A stretch of DNA of 64,000 bases from Spirometra erinaceieuropaei (GCA_902702965.1 CACRXP010000001.1:1796399-1860398), one strand, 5' to 3'; shown: positions 23,171 through 34,645, counted from the first letter of the stretch. Program-made: numbers and translations. Notes: generated by a model from the sequence alone, not told the origin.

Positions 23171-23639
23171 TGAGAGAGAGAGACAGAGGAAGTGAGGCTG
23201 AGTAGTCTGCTGGTTTCTCTTGTTTTACTGAACGGTTTCAAGGGCCTTGCGTTCCGATTCGCGCATATCGCGGCACGTGAAATGTGGACAATTAAGACTG
23301 TCTGGATCTGTGGACACCTTGTTGCAGCCAGTCAAGCAAATCAGAGAGTAAGAGCGTCTGGGTGCCTTGCAGTGAAGGCAAGTGATCATGATCCAAAACA
23401 ACGCTGGGCAAGGGTGTTTTGCGTCACGAGCCTCTGGTTTGCCGAGAAAGTCTATAGAAGCATTGACTGAGAAAAACGGAGGTGGCGGGAGGGAGAGTCG
23501 TTTGTTGAATGCAGCGTTTTAGAGATTGCCCCCTTGAACTATTGAAGTTGATTATCTATTTTATTACACTGGAGAGTCATATGCGTGTGTGTGTGTTCTG
23601 TTCTAAAGCAGGACCTGGCGCTTGCCTTATTGTGCCTAA

Positions 23640-23835
23640 CTAGTTGGTCGCTCACTCCCGGCATCAGACACTTGACCGGCTCGGACAGTGCCTAGGAGTG
23701 GGAACTGAGAGTGGGATCGACAGTTTCAGCACACTTCCCTCACTATAAACAGCCTAACGAGACTGAAGCCCTCATGGTGCACTGAAAGCCATGGCGGAGA
23801 AGGTTGCCAACTGACGGGATAACTCGAACCTGATA
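23640..23835 (+). repeat. Dispersed repeat Y, copy 1
   Basis: Blocks ACTTGACCGGCTCGGACAG, CTCACTATAAACAGCCTAAC, CTGAAAGCCATGGC and AAGGTTGCCAACTGACG are shared with 26225-26420 and 26590-26770. The CACTATAAA block is TATA-like. Confidence 0.6.
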
Positions 23836-23879
23836 GAAGCGAACAGGCGAGTTACAGGTAGCAGTTCAGTAGATGAAGA

Positions 23880-24460
23880 TGCGTTCGCTGGAACAAGAAA
23901 TTTATTGGCCTGACGTTTCGGATTCTCACTCGAATCCATCATCAGAGACATTCGCGGATAAAGGTGATGGTGGCACCAGGAGTGCAGTATTTATAGCACG
24001 CGGCTGCCGTGGATCGTATGCGCACTGCAATTAACAGTTCTCGCAATCACCGCTGGGGTCGTAATTGATGCGGTGGTGGCCTGTCGGTCCGAGTCAAAGT
24101 CGTTAATTGCCGTGATTTCGTCATCCGTGCTGGATGCTGGTGTGACGATTGCTCGGCAAATTGGCTCACTGTCACTGTAATAATTGCTCGCCTGAGCCCT
24201 CCCACCGTGACTGATTCTCCTGCCTAGGAAAAATCGCAGCACGGAATATGGTACCGGGAGGTCATTGTGCTTGTTGATGGATTGCGGGCCTGAGAACCAC
24301 GACTCGAGCAGCTCGCGGCTCACGCGGTTGTCACCCCTTGCGACGATTTCGACCTCTTGAAATTTGAAAATATGGCTGGGTTCTGTCGAGTGTGCCGCCA
24401 CCTGAGAGTAAGCGTCTCCCCGTCTCACTGCTGCTGCGTGCTCGGCAATTCGCGTACGGA
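23880..24460 (-). mobile_element. 5'-truncated PLE-1-type element, C-terminal half and 3' end
   Basis: This antisense copy closely matches 44915-45490 of PLE-1. The ORF at 23991-24428 (minus) encodes the distal half of the GIY-YIG domain: VAAHSTEPSHIFKFQEVEIV, SRELLESWFSGPQSINKHN, DLPVPYSVLRFFLGRRISH, then an acidic tail ending in VL before the stop. The catalytic GVVYR...YVGETG part lies upstream of the truncation at about 24460 and is missing. The 3' end carries TATAAATA (23988-23995), a hammerhead motif and CCAATAAATTTCTTGTTCCAGCG. It is the least decayed relative of PLE-1 here. Confidence 0.85.
23906..23952 (-). ncRNA. Hammerhead ribozyme motif of a PLE (HHR-2)
   Basis: Minus strand: CTGATGA (23945-23939), stem II GGATTC/GAATCC, GAAAC (23919-23915), cleavage triplet GTC (23914-23912). 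Stem I is GTCT before the core against AGGC after the triplet: four pairs including one G-U, better paired than in the PLE-1 copy. The same extra T follows the core as in HHR-1. Confidence 0.7.
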
Positions 24461-24989
24461 TTTCAACATAGACGAATTCTTGATGTCACAGCGAAGTCGG
24501 CAGTTAAGGTCTGAGCTGACCGTTTGGATCACAGATTTTGGCCAATCAGCTAGGGGTGGAGCCTTCCATCAAACCGATGGGTAATTCCTCTCCCGATGGA
24601 CAGGGACTTTCGAGTTCTCTCACCGAATGCTCACAGACTCTACAGAACTGACGGGCTGATCTCGTCGCACAAGGCAAATTGTGAGTTATAGTGTGTTTCC
24701 TCACGACGGTATTATGCATGTACGCAACCCTGCCTATGTTGCATGGGGTGCCTTTTCAGTCAGGCCGGTGAAACAGGACACTGCACCCGTAGCCGAGGCT
24801 GCCCAGAGTTCGTGCATCCCGAAGCAAATGTCACACAGGTACGGGGGGGGGTTTGTTTGGATGCCAAATCGCACGCTCACACAGTGCCAGTCACTTGCAC
24901 GCGACCCCAGTATCAGATGAATGGACAACTCGGACAGGGGACTGATGCATAAGAGGGTGAGGTCGACTCTGGGGACTCCGACCAGTCGC
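24461..24989. other. Unassigned intergenic sequence
   Basis: No supported gene or repeat. Confidence 0.4.
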
Positions 24990-25330
24990 GTTCTAGCGTA
25001 TCCCTATACAGAAATAATATAACGCACTTTTAAACTCTCCCGATGCGCCAAAAGCCATGGTTTGGAAGGCCGAAAACGGAAGGGGTAATTCGGTCCGCGC
25101 ATAACGAAGAGCTAGGCAGAAATGGTGGTCTCCGGTTGTGACGTCTGTGGTGCTCCCACTCAGAGAGGATCTAAGACGCTCCGGATTTTTTAAAAATCTG
25201 ATCCACTGTGCCTGGATCAGGTCATGCGTGGCACGCGTAGACTGCCTGCTACTGTCTTGACAATGGACCCACGTGGGTGAGGAAAGGAGAAGTGCGGAAG
25301 GTGCTTCGCAAGTCTACTATCGATTCCGTA
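24990..25330 (+). repeat. Repeat Y-X composite, diverged copy
   Basis: Y-like AAAAGCCATGGTTTGGAAGG at about 25055 is followed by GTGACGTCTGTGGTGCTCCC and then X blocks (TACTGTCTTGACAATGG, AAGTGCGGAAGGTGC, TCGCAAGTCTACTATCG at 25230-25325). This is the same Y-then-X order as at 26590-27060. Confidence 0.5.
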
Positions 25331-25727
25331 GGGCATACAGGCTAACTCGGATCGCTCTGTCCCTAACCAAAACCCTGACCCATATTGGAGTTCGGCGGCC
25401 ATCCCGGATGTCTAAGTAGTCCTATTTAGGGATAGCACTGGCTGCCCCCCCCCGCAGGGAAAGGGGCTAGAAAAAGTTGTCTTATATAAATGCGGCGGAA
25501 TCACGTCATCTACACCCAGATCGTGGATCGCACGTGTACAACTCACGGTCGAAATAATCAAACAAACAACAACCTTGTTCCCACCTCCCCCGTCTCACCC
25601 CACAGGCTGCCAGGTTGAATCTACTCACTCTGGCAGCCTGAATTACTCGTTCTTTTGTAGACAGTCCGCAGAGCAGTCAGGCGGAAAGGAGGACGAAGAT
25701 ATTCGTTGAGAACCGGCACGTCACAAG

Positions 25728-26228
25728 GTGCGCATCGCTGCTCTCAGCCAGGTCGGCTTCCATTCTGGCCGTGTCCATCCTCATTGTCTACGCAAATTTA
25801 TTTACCGCATGGGCCTAGTCGGTCACTTGCGCATCCACAACAGCGGAATTCACTGTGGTATGGGCATACTTAGCACACCTTGCACATCCACCAACTCTCC
25901 CATCCCCAGCTCAGTCAAATCCCAATTCACCAGGGCAACCACCACTAGCAGCACTGCAACGGCAACCGACTTAACATTTTCCAACCTATCCTACCAACAC
26001 TATCACCGCATGTTCACTTTACGCATCGATCTGATGGTTCACTTGCGAATCCACCGCACGGACACTGGCGGACCAGTGTCTGGAGCACCAACACACACCG
26101 GACACCATCGTCCCCACTGCCCTCATTACCCTCGCTCATTCAGCCATTGCATATGCCTATTCGTTCACACGCGCATTCATGGCACGCGCAGACGAGCTTT
26201 TCTGGGTTCGATCAGAAACTTCTCATAA
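25728..26228 (+). pseudogene. C2H2-like zinc-finger fragment of a cestode LINE-type repeat
   Basis: The open frame of 166 codons holds decayed finger units: FIYRMGLVGHLRIHNSG, HRMFTLRIDLMVHLRIHRTDT, then PHCPHYPRSFSHCICLFVHT. They are separated by Thr/Ser/Pro-rich linkers (TSNSPIPSS, TTTSSTATAT). The repeated unit CPHCPRxFxxRxGLxGHLRIH..TG is, from memory, widespread in cestode retroelement proteins. In the first units the zinc-binding Cys pairs are replaced, so these are not working fingers. Start codon not meaningful. It could alternatively be a decayed host gene. Confidence 0.55.
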
Positions 26229-26420
26229 TCGTCTAGGACTGTCGACTGACGCAGGGGAAAGGGTAGAGTTAGTGGGATGGACTCTCAGTGTCTGATTCCT
26301 CAGTATAAACAACCTGACGCGTCTGAGAGTATTGCGGTAAGCCAAAAGTTGTGGCCTGGAAGGTTGCCAACGTACGATTCGATTCAGTTCGCGCAGCCCG
26401 GCTAATTGTGTGTTGAGTGG
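26225..26420 (+). repeat. Dispersed repeat Y, copy 2
   Basis: CTCAGTATAAACAACCTGACG, GAGAGTATTGCGGTAAGCC and CCTGGAAGGTTGCCAACG match the other Y copies. It directly follows the zinc-finger fragment. Confidence 0.6.
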
Positions 26421-26589
26421 CTGACTGACAGAATGAAAGTTATTCTGCGATGGCTCGTTCTTGATGGCACTCTCTCAGACATGCGAGATCTGAGCCGCTT
26501 CCTCATTTTGTATGTAATCCTGGTGCGTATTTGGAAGTCCAGGTCGTGCATGTGGCGCACTCAGACGGACCCTCTAGCTCTGTCGGCCA

Positions 26590-27060
26590 CTGGATCCATT
26601 CCACACGCTAGACAACTGACCGGCTTGTGCCGTGGACTGGTGTTTGGTAGCGGGAAAAGAGAGTTAGGTCCCAGGACATATTACTCACTATAAAAAATCC
26701 AAATGACTTGAATCTACCGCGGTGAGCGAAAAGCAGAAGCTTGGATGGCTGCCAACTGACGAGCTAACTCTGACCTTGCAGCCAGTCCAATGTATGTTTG
26801 TTGGGCGGCTGACTGGTGGAATGAGAGTCGGGCTACAATGTGACATCTATGGTACTTTCGCTCGGTGGGATAGGGCCGCTGTGGTGGCATGCTTAGATAT
26901 GGGCTCCCGCCACACCAGCCACCCGCGCGCTCTCCCGATCCTGGTCTCCTTGACTCTGTCTTGACACCAGCCCATCTGGGGGAGGAGAGAGTGCGGTGGA
27001 TGCTGCGCAAGTCTGCTATCACTACAAACTAATTCGCTCACAAACAACTGTCCCCGTTCT
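26590..27060 (+). repeat. Composite of repeats Y and X, best-preserved copy
   Basis: The Y part holds ACTGACCGGCTTGTGCCG, CTCACTATAAAAAATCC and GGATGGCTGCCAACTGACG. The X part (from about 26820) holds GTGACATCTATGGTACTTTC, CTTGACTCTGTCTTGACACC, GAGAGAGTGCGGTGGATGC, GCGCAAGTCTGCTATCACTA and AAACTAATTCGCTCACAA. It abuts the inverted zinc-finger fragment. No ORF is convincing. Confidence 0.65.
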
Positions 27061-27572
27061 CAGCCTGCTGTAGAGCTCACGATGGACGTCATCGGAAACG
27101 GCAGCCGAACTGTCATTTCGCTAGTCTCTGTGCAATGGATTCGCAAGTGACCCACCGGACCGATGCGCGACGTGCACTTGCTGCAGCAGTGCGGACAGGA
27201 TAGTTTATGGAATGGTGGACCAGTTGTGGCTGCTATTCTGCTATAGGTGGCGGCGCTGGTTGAGGGGTTGGTAGAACTACAAATGGGAGAGTTGTTGGGT
27301 GTGCGAACTATGTTTTGTGTGTCGATATTGTGGTGAGTTTCGCTGTCAGGGATGCGCATGTGACCAAATAGGCCGTTAGTGAATCTGCGTGGACAGTGCG
27401 GACAGCAAATGTATCTCTTATCGCACTGATGAATGTGTTGGCTTGTCTTGGTGTATGCTGTTTGGCTAAGAACCAACCCCTTGGGCTGGCATTCGGATAA
27501 CTCTACCTGAGCACACATGAGGAGACTTGGAACTCTACTAGACCTCTGAATGGCACACCGATCAAACATCAC
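27060..27572 (-). pseudogene. C2H2-like zinc-finger fragment, opposite strand
   Basis: The minus-strand frame of 170 codons contains ICCPHCPRRFTNGLFGHMRI, with a good Cys pair (CPHC) but Pro in place of the last His, and SCPHCCSKCTSRIGPVGHL followed by RIHCTET, in which both Cys and both His are present. A Ser/Thr/Pro/Asn linker separates them. Same family as 25728-26228 but inverted. Most likely a retroelement remnant. Confidence 0.55.
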
Positions 27573-29084
27573 GCCACGCGTTCGTTCGGCCCGAAAATGA
27601 TCAGCCTTTGAAGATCCGTCATGGAATACTAATCTTCGATATTAGGATGGTGAGATCCGTACTGGTAGTTCCTTGCTCGCATTCGTCTCCTATTTCCCCT
27701 CACTTTGTTTGGCCATTTTCAAGCTACGTGCGGATCAGCTGTCCTGTAAAAAGTTAGCTCCGACTTACCTGAATGTGTTAGAAAGGGCAAAAACACTGAC
27801 TAAACGTAGTAACCTGTAACAGGACGGGATTTACACACACACACACGCACACACATAAGGCATTCCAAAGCAACACGTTCTGCAGGCTATATTGCCACTG
27901 CCGAAGGGTAAAAACGACTCGCGCGCGCGTGTACACACGTGAGCCGAGGGACCAACATAAGGTATCACTATATGGACAGGAGGAAGCAGTGTTTTTGTCT
28001 CCTCCCGTCACGCCCTACCACCCCACTACCCCAGTGCTGGCTCCCCATTTGTTTGGCAGCAGAGGGGAACAACAGAAACAGCAGAACTACCAGGCGTTCA
28101 GAGTGGGCTCTATAGGTAGGCACAGGTGTATACAACCGTTGCCAACATGGAAGTGCCCGTGTGGGCGCGGAAGCTACTAGGCGCCGGTGTTCGCGCTCGC
28201 GGGCTTGTGTGTGTGTGCACTAGACTGTTGTGGGCAGTCGTTATATTGCCAATCCATGTCGGCTGGGTCCGCCAGACATAATACTACTTTCGTTTGCTGC
28301 AAGTGACGAGAACCACCACCACGGGGCCTGCAGAAGACACAGAGCCGACTGGCGCGTAAGGCTGTTAATAGCGAAGCAGGCCTGTGCTGAATCTACCCTG
28401 CGTTCTGTCTCCACATCTACCATGTTCCAGCGGCAGGACGGGGGCTGAATAACTGCAGATGGTCGCACACACATGCCGTTTCCTGCTCCACACGAACCAG
28501 AATTTATGGACGCACAACCACAAATTCTGAACGAGTAGAAACGCCATGAAGGTCAAGTTAGATCGTCAGTGCTGGTCGACCCGCGTTTCAGGGAGAACTG
28601 AACTCTTCGGTAAGTCGGCGACATTCCAAGCAACGACTGCTGCATCGGCTGCACAGCTTAAAAACGTGCTTGTTTTTTGCAGTCAGAAAACCTAGCGCCT
28701 GAACTAGGTCTACTACCAGAGGACGAAACCACTCTCCCCCATCTCCCGTGTGTCGTCGAACATCTGCCACATACAGCTTTCGGAATTGCGGAAATGAGAC
28801 GTGTCCTGGTGTCTAGAGTTTTATCTCGTCAATTGGCAGGCTTCCAAACGAACAGCTTTTGGTGCATCGCTAGACTTCAAAGGCGTCAAATTTATTACAG
28901 ATAGGAATGTCTACCCTCGTGGGGGATTCTCCTATGACAGTCTCCCTCACCCTTCTCCCTTAAGTGTACCAGTCGACTGTCCGTGCGTGTCGGTCATCGG
29001 AGGATCAGAATGGGCTAACTTGGAGTGAGATTCTGTCTAACGCATGTCAAATGTATCCGCGACAATAGTTAATGGCTCTAGCGG
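27573..29084. other. Unassigned sequence with small CA/GT runs
   Basis: Contains short (CA)n at 27834-27856 and GT-rich sequence near 28205. No gene recognised. Confidence 0.45.
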
Positions 29085-30075
29085 ATTCGGTGCAACGTAC
29101 AGTATGTGAGCTAATTCATGAAATCTCAACAGAAATTCCGAAATGCGTTTCCGTTTCGAAAAGACTAAGTAGGGTTGTATAACCAATCATCATGCAGTAT
29201 AATTCTACAATAATTCAATTACCCCAGGACGCCGGCTTTCGAACAAACGTCTTTTCGGCTGCATTAAAAAACCATATTCCGTAAAAACGACTGAATAATT
29301 AACATGCATTTTTTCACTGATTTTCGATGCCCTTAAAGATTCAGTCATATTTTATGGAAAACATGCATAAAATTGTTCGTTCTTTTGCTCATTCAGTAGA
29401 ACAGTACGTCTTCTTTCCATTTTATACTCGAAGGAAGCGTACAAAATTTCTACTCGTAAGATTTTTTACTAATGTGAAATGGCCCTTCATAAAACGTCGT
29501 GTCTCCGCATTTACCAATGTGGCTTGCAAAGGTGAGAATGTGGTTCAAACCCACTGCTTAATTTTATGAACCCCATATAATCTCCTCTTAATACCGCAGA
29601 GAAATGTATGGTTTTCCGTACGCGAAAATTATATAGCTTTTAGTTTGGGAACCCGGAATGCAAGTGTAAAGACGGGTCGGGTTCAAAACGGAAATTAGAA
29701 AAGTGTTGTAAAACCAAATTATACGCTTCCTTCGAGTATAAAACTGAAATAAGACGCAATTTTCTGCAGAATCGGCAAAAGAATGAATATTTTTATGTAT
29801 TTTTTCTATGAAATATGATTTAATCTTTTAGGGCATCGAAAATCAATGAAAAAATGCCTGCTAATTATGCAGCCGTTTTTACGGAGTATGGTTTTTTAAT
29901 ACAGCTCGAAAGACGTTTGTTCGAAAGCCGGCGTCCTAGGGTAACTGAATTATTATGGAATCATGCTGCACGATGATTGTTTTTCCAACCCTACTTAATT
30001 AATCTTTTGAAACGGAAAGACATTTCGGAATTTCTGTTGATATTTCACGAGTTAGCCTACTTACTCTGGCTAGTG
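29085..30075. mobile_element. Foldback element F3, most complete copy, arms about 340 bp
   Basis: The left arm runs from about GTGCAACG (29089) through GAAATTCCGAAATGCG, GACGCCGGCTTTCGAACAAACG, TTTCGATGCCCTTAAAGATTC and TTTTATACTCGAAGGAAGCG. The right arm is its reverse complement, ending AAGACATTTCGGAATTTCTG and CTAGTGCAC at about 30078. The central part is about 250 bp (CCAATGTGGCTTGCAAAGG, ATGTATGGTTTTCCGTACGCG). Its ORFs are fragments without motifs. F1 and F2 share this architecture. Non-autonomous foldback DNA transposon is the natural reading; target-site duplication not resolved. Confidence 0.75.
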
Positions 30076-30185
30076 CACATCATAAGCGAGTATATAAGTA
30101 ACTTTAATCCGGCTCAAAAAAGATGCTGTCCGGTTTGGGACCATTTTGAAAGTAAACTATACCTGACGGCAGCAGACAGCACAAG

Positions 30186-30755
30186 CAGCCCCTGACGCAG
30201 TGGTTAGAGCGTTGGACAATTCACCAACAGAGCACGGGTTCGAAGTACAGGGACTTCACAGCTGGGGTTGGGTAGAGCTAGTTGATGGCGGCCAACAAGT
30301 CAGAAATGGTCACTCCAGTGTCCCTTGTCGTTGTCGGTGCCACCTTATCTACCTCTAATACTAGTCGCTATGTGACCGCCTGTCAGGGTTCCAGTTTGAT
30401 TCTCAAGTTACAACGGGACGAGTACGTTCCGTAACCTGGTCGGTGAGCAATCCTCCGCCACAAATGATATTCGCGAACTCAGTCAGCAGGACAATGGGCC
30501 CGTGACTCAATATTAGTTTGCCACACTCAATAACATAAGATACCGCATTTAAAGCCCAGGTCGGGTATGACTGGTGGGCGGGGGTTAATAAGCCCGAAAT
30601 GGCTATTCAATGCTTTTTCCTCTTTGTCGGTTATCTCGTTCTGTATATATAGATGGTAGCTGGGCAACTGCCCAAAAGGCCTCGAGATCGTGTCGCAAGG
30701 CATAACAGGACAAACAGGGCCCACGGCGGGATCGGTGAGCGTCTTTTACCGTACA
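30186..30755 (+). mobile_element. Tandem dimer of SINE A (two head-body-M units)
   Basis: Unit 1: head GACGCAGTGGTTAGAGCG and ACGGGTTCGAAGT, body CAACAAGTCAGAAATGGTC, then M (AACGGGACGAGTACGTTCCG, GTCGGTGAGC) to about 30470. Unit 2: head near 30494 (GGACAATGGGCCCGTGAC), body GTCGGGTATGACTGG and TTAATAAGCCCGAAATGGC, then M (AAGGCCTCGAGATCGTGTC, GGGATCGGTGAGCG) to 30755. The head-to-tail order shows that head, body and M form one transposing unit of about 280 bp. Confidence 0.7.
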
Positions 30756-32039
30756 TATTAATAGAATATATGCAAAGCACGCAGGGGATCGAAATCCATA
30801 ACTTATTTTTTGGAAGGAAAAACTTGGCTCACAGTACTCAACGCACAAGTTTAACATTGTTGCCAAAAACAGAACCTATGTAAAAGCATAAACATTTTCT
30901 GTGGCGCAAGGGACTGCAGAATAAGATTGAAATAAGGAAGGACTCCTCAAGATCTGTACAAACTTTCATAATTTTCTCAACTTTTAGGACTTCAGTTCGT
31001 CCAACAAACAAAAACTATGAGCCGTGTGGTTTAGGAGGGCTAGGGAGTCCACGGCTGACGTTCCAAGACCACGAATGTGACAGAAAAATTAGGGCCTATG
31101 ATAACAGAGGCTGGAGTGGAGGATAACGAGCCATAATTCTGACCGACGAAATTTACCCAATTTTGTCCACCTAGGTCGTGGTTCCGTCATGCTTGCTGCA
31201 TTAAATACCGTCTGCAGTTACTTCACGAACGCAATCGCTGTACTTCTTTGACAAGACGAATCTGAAAGCTACTCTAAAAATCCTAGTTATAAAAAGGCCA
31301 TTTCTTGCTGAGTATCCTTTCTGTGTGAAAAAGCTTGAATTTCGTGTTCGGAAGAAATGCTTTTGCAGGAGAAATTAGTGTATTTTCATTTGCTGCGTAC
31401 ACCCACAGGCATGGAAAGGCGGCTTTTTGGCGCACTCATAACCCAGAATTATTATTTTGCAAAAAACAATTTCGGCAAAGGCGTTTTGCGTTTCGTTAGA
31501 AGCTGCTTGTTTGTCCACATATCAGAAACGAAAATACAGTTAACAGAAAGCAAATTGCGTGCTCTACAATCATTCAAAGGTCAACATGGAGCCGTTGAAG
31601 CAACACTCTACTCGTGCTATAGATCACGCATGATTGCAGTTCTGTAGTTTATCCGCAGTTTGTAAGGCCGAACAACTGGCAAGAATGCGGGATTTTTCTG
31701 GAATAATTATCCTGCCAAGTTGCACATTCCAGTTTTAGGGTTTACCTGGCAAAGCACAGCTTCCACTTCAGAGGCATTGCATGTTTGGGTGAACACAATC
31801 TTCAATGCGTTGGGATGCTAGTGACCTTGCCGTTTCGCTCAATAAAGCGTGGTATCCACCGAAACTCAAAAAATTCATCGACATCTTCCATAGGTTTTAA
31901 AATAAAAAGATTTGCCGAAATGAAACCGCGAAAATAATAAGCATAGGGCATAATCGAAACTGTTTCCCACACTTCAATAAGCTAGCCAATGATTGAGCAT
32001 CCAGCTAGACAGATGCGTGCTTCAGAGAACACTTTGGAC
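30756..32039. other. Unassigned intergenic sequence
   Basis: The longest ORF (31357-31647, 96 codons) shows no motif that I recognise. Nothing else seen. Confidence 0.45.
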
Positions 32040-32175
32040 TACTTAACGCTCAAGTACCAAAGAACCCGGATTAGAGCCTCAGGTCCCGCAAGCCTGGGTC
32101 TGGATATGGCAGGCTGACGACGGCTTACAAGCCGGAAATAGCCGTCGCTGTATCCTTTGTCTTTCTTAACTGTCG
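32040..32175 (+). mobile_element. SINE A, partial degenerate copy
   Basis: GGCTGACGACGGCTTACAAG, CCGGAAATAGCCGTC and CTTTGTCTTTCTTAACTG match the SINE A body. The head (GGATTAGAGCC...) is very decayed. Confidence 0.5.
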
Positions 32176-32199
32176 GTGGACCGTCGCAGCCGGTGGCTT

Positions 32200-32345
32200 G
32201 CGCTTAAATCAGATCATAGCGACCGTAGACTTGTGCAGCATACACCGCACTCTCTCCTCCTCCTCCACCGCTTGAGCCGATGTCTTGACCACGTCAAGAG
32301 AACCGGAGGAGGGAGAGGCTGCAGGTGACTGGCGCGGCCGGACCC
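32200..32345 (-). repeat. Dispersed repeat X, inverted copy
   Basis: The complements of the X blocks are present: GTAGACTTGTGCAGCAT, ACACCGCACTCTCTCC, CCGATGTCTTGACCACGTCA and GGTGACTGGCGCGGCCGG. Confidence 0.6.
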
Positions 32346-33984
32346 CCACCCAGGCGCACCACCACACCCCCTGGTCCACAACAAGCACCTGACCAGGATT
32401 CTACCCAACATTAATGGGGTGGGGGCATCGGCAGGGATCCCAATTGGCGTGACATGAACCGGAAACTGGGCCTGCACCATACCCTGAATGTTGGCATTCA
32501 TTATGGTGCGGATTCTCAATAACGCCCGCCAGACTCCGTTCTAGCTCCCGTGTTGGTCCAGCGCGCCTACTGCGTAGTCCGTTTCGGCGCGAGTTATGTA
32601 TTTGCTTATGTTGACACACAAATTATGAGAAAGTTTTGCTGGCGGGGTTCGGCCAGCATTAATTTCCCCTTACATTTTGACAAGCATATGGCAAGTTTGC
32701 ATGTCGGAGTAAATTTAAGAGTTGAGCTAAGTGGTTCGACTAGGCGTTGGCATTTCTGACAGCTGTTCACGAGAGGGGTGGCAGCAAATGCGATTGAGGC
32801 AACAGGTTACGACGAATGGTAATCTTGGGTCAAATTACCCGTGGACAGCAGTTGGCTTTCTGAGTCCCAGAAAACGCAGTCTACCCTCGATGTTGCGTTG
32901 ACAGCAACAGCTTGTGGAGACAGACCGCCGTCACCTCCATAACACCTAGCGGACTCTGCCCTGGGGATTCCAGGCATTTCCTCGGCATTGCCTAGAATAT
33001 CCGAAAAACTGTATTAGTGATTTCACGGTGTCCGAAGTTTACTTAGTGTGCGTGGAGAAGGTTGCTGACCGACTTCGTTCCCCTTTCTTTCGGGTCACAC
33101 TAGCAGATGTTTTCGCGTTCTTTTCATAAGCGCTCGACCAAGGACAGGCGACGGTATAAGCATGCATTTGATTTGGTAGTTTGTCTTTTCGACCAGTAAT
33201 AGGACTCAGTTTCTTGTGAAGGGGATTCAAACGCTTGGGGCTTGGAATGCGTGTTACTATGCCTGCCGGAAGCGATTATTTGCTATTTTGTTGGGTTAAA
33301 TCACGTGGGAGGGCAATTTGACGAAAGAACGCGTTTTTTTCTATTGTAATTCCTCGACTTCCTCAGTAATGGGAAATTGTTCAGAAATATTCTCTAGGCA
33401 TGTGTTGCCTAAAAGTTATACATTTTCTCTCTTCAATGGATTGGCACACATTTTATTAAGAGAACATTCTTCACTTCAGCTTAAGTTCCATGCTTTACAA
33501 TCAGGGCTCAAAAACATGGACATAGAACCTCAGAAGTACGAGCATCTCTGGACGCTTTCACTGTAAATACCAAATAAAGAAGCGGGAAGTCCGCTAAACA
33601 AACGAAAACACAGGTTGAGTATTAGACAATCTAGAGAGTACCTCCTTTTTGCAAGGTTTCAGTGTTTACTGAAAACTTACTTCAAAATACGACGACTTCA
33701 GTAAGGAGTGTCTTTGCATTTCCACGACGAAATACTATTAGCCTGATACAACTAATAAAAACACATGGTAGCATCATAAGCTGACTTAGAGAAAGCAATT
33801 TTTGGGTTGGACTACCGTCTAGACTGAAAGCCTCTTCAGATGAATATCCGACTCTCGATTTGCGCAGATAACGTTAATCACAAGTACAAATCCACTAAAG
33901 AGTACATGTTGGGCTCAACGCTGGGAATTGGAATACACACCAAGAAGCACACGGAAAACACTGGAATATCCACTGATGTGCCGA
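32346..33984. other. Unassigned intergenic sequence
   Basis: No supported gene. Small ORFs (under 85 codons) lack recognisable motifs. Confidence 0.45.
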
Positions 33985-34075
33985 ACCCCTTGTATCTGCG
34001 TTATGCTGTGATAGAATTTCGGCGAAACACGTGTTTGGGCTTTTGGCTGGTACCTGTGCTCTCAGTATGACGAGT
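33985..34075 (+). repeat. Dispersed repeat Z, copy 1
   Basis: CGAAACACGTGTTTGGGCTT, TTGGCTGGTACCTGTGCTCT and CAGTATG are matched at 52950-53055 (CGAAACCCGCATTTCTGGGC, ACCCGTGCTCTCAATATGG). Confidence 0.5.
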
Positions 34076-34413
34076 TATTTAACACTTGTAAACAGTTTAT
34101 GTGTGTTCAATAACTTGTTTAAACAGATAAATGTTGTCTATTGTTTTAAAATAAAGTGGATGAACGATCGGTTAAAACAGACCTCCAGCCAGCTGCAGCG
34201 ATCACGGATAAATACGCCACTGTACGGCTAAAATGCAATACGTTGAGACACCATTTTTTGATTGTGAGAAGCCAAAAGTAACAAGAGAGTGATACGGCGG
34301 AATACAAGCACTCTACTCTGTTTGGAGTTCCATTGCAGCGTCCCTCCTAAATGTTTGATTAGCGAGGCGAAGTCAGTAAGTGAAGAATAATCATTCAGCA
34401 TCTAGTAGCCCTT

Positions 34414-34645
34414 ATCGGACACGCATGTCCGAAATTTACTAAAAGGAAAACCTGTGCCTTAATTCATGTTCACCTGCTTACTACCATCGGAGTCAACGGC
34501 TCATGCCCTGCCGGGAGTTATGATGGGTGTCATCGGACAGCTACGTTCGAAGCATTAAGAAGGAAATCCTGTACTTCAGGACATGTTCAGTTGCACATTA
34601 CCATCGGAGATATGGGCTCACGCTTTCCGAGCGCCGTCTAGAAGT
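34414..34645 (+). repeat. Two-unit tandem repeat, about 116 bp per unit
   Basis: Unit 1 (34414-34530) and unit 2 (34531-34645) share TCGGACA, AAGGAAAACCTGT / AAGGAAATCCTGT, CATGTTCACCTG / CATGTTCAGTTG, TTACCATCGGAG and GGGCTCACG-like blocks in the same order. Identity is roughly 70 percent by eye. Confidence 0.6.
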
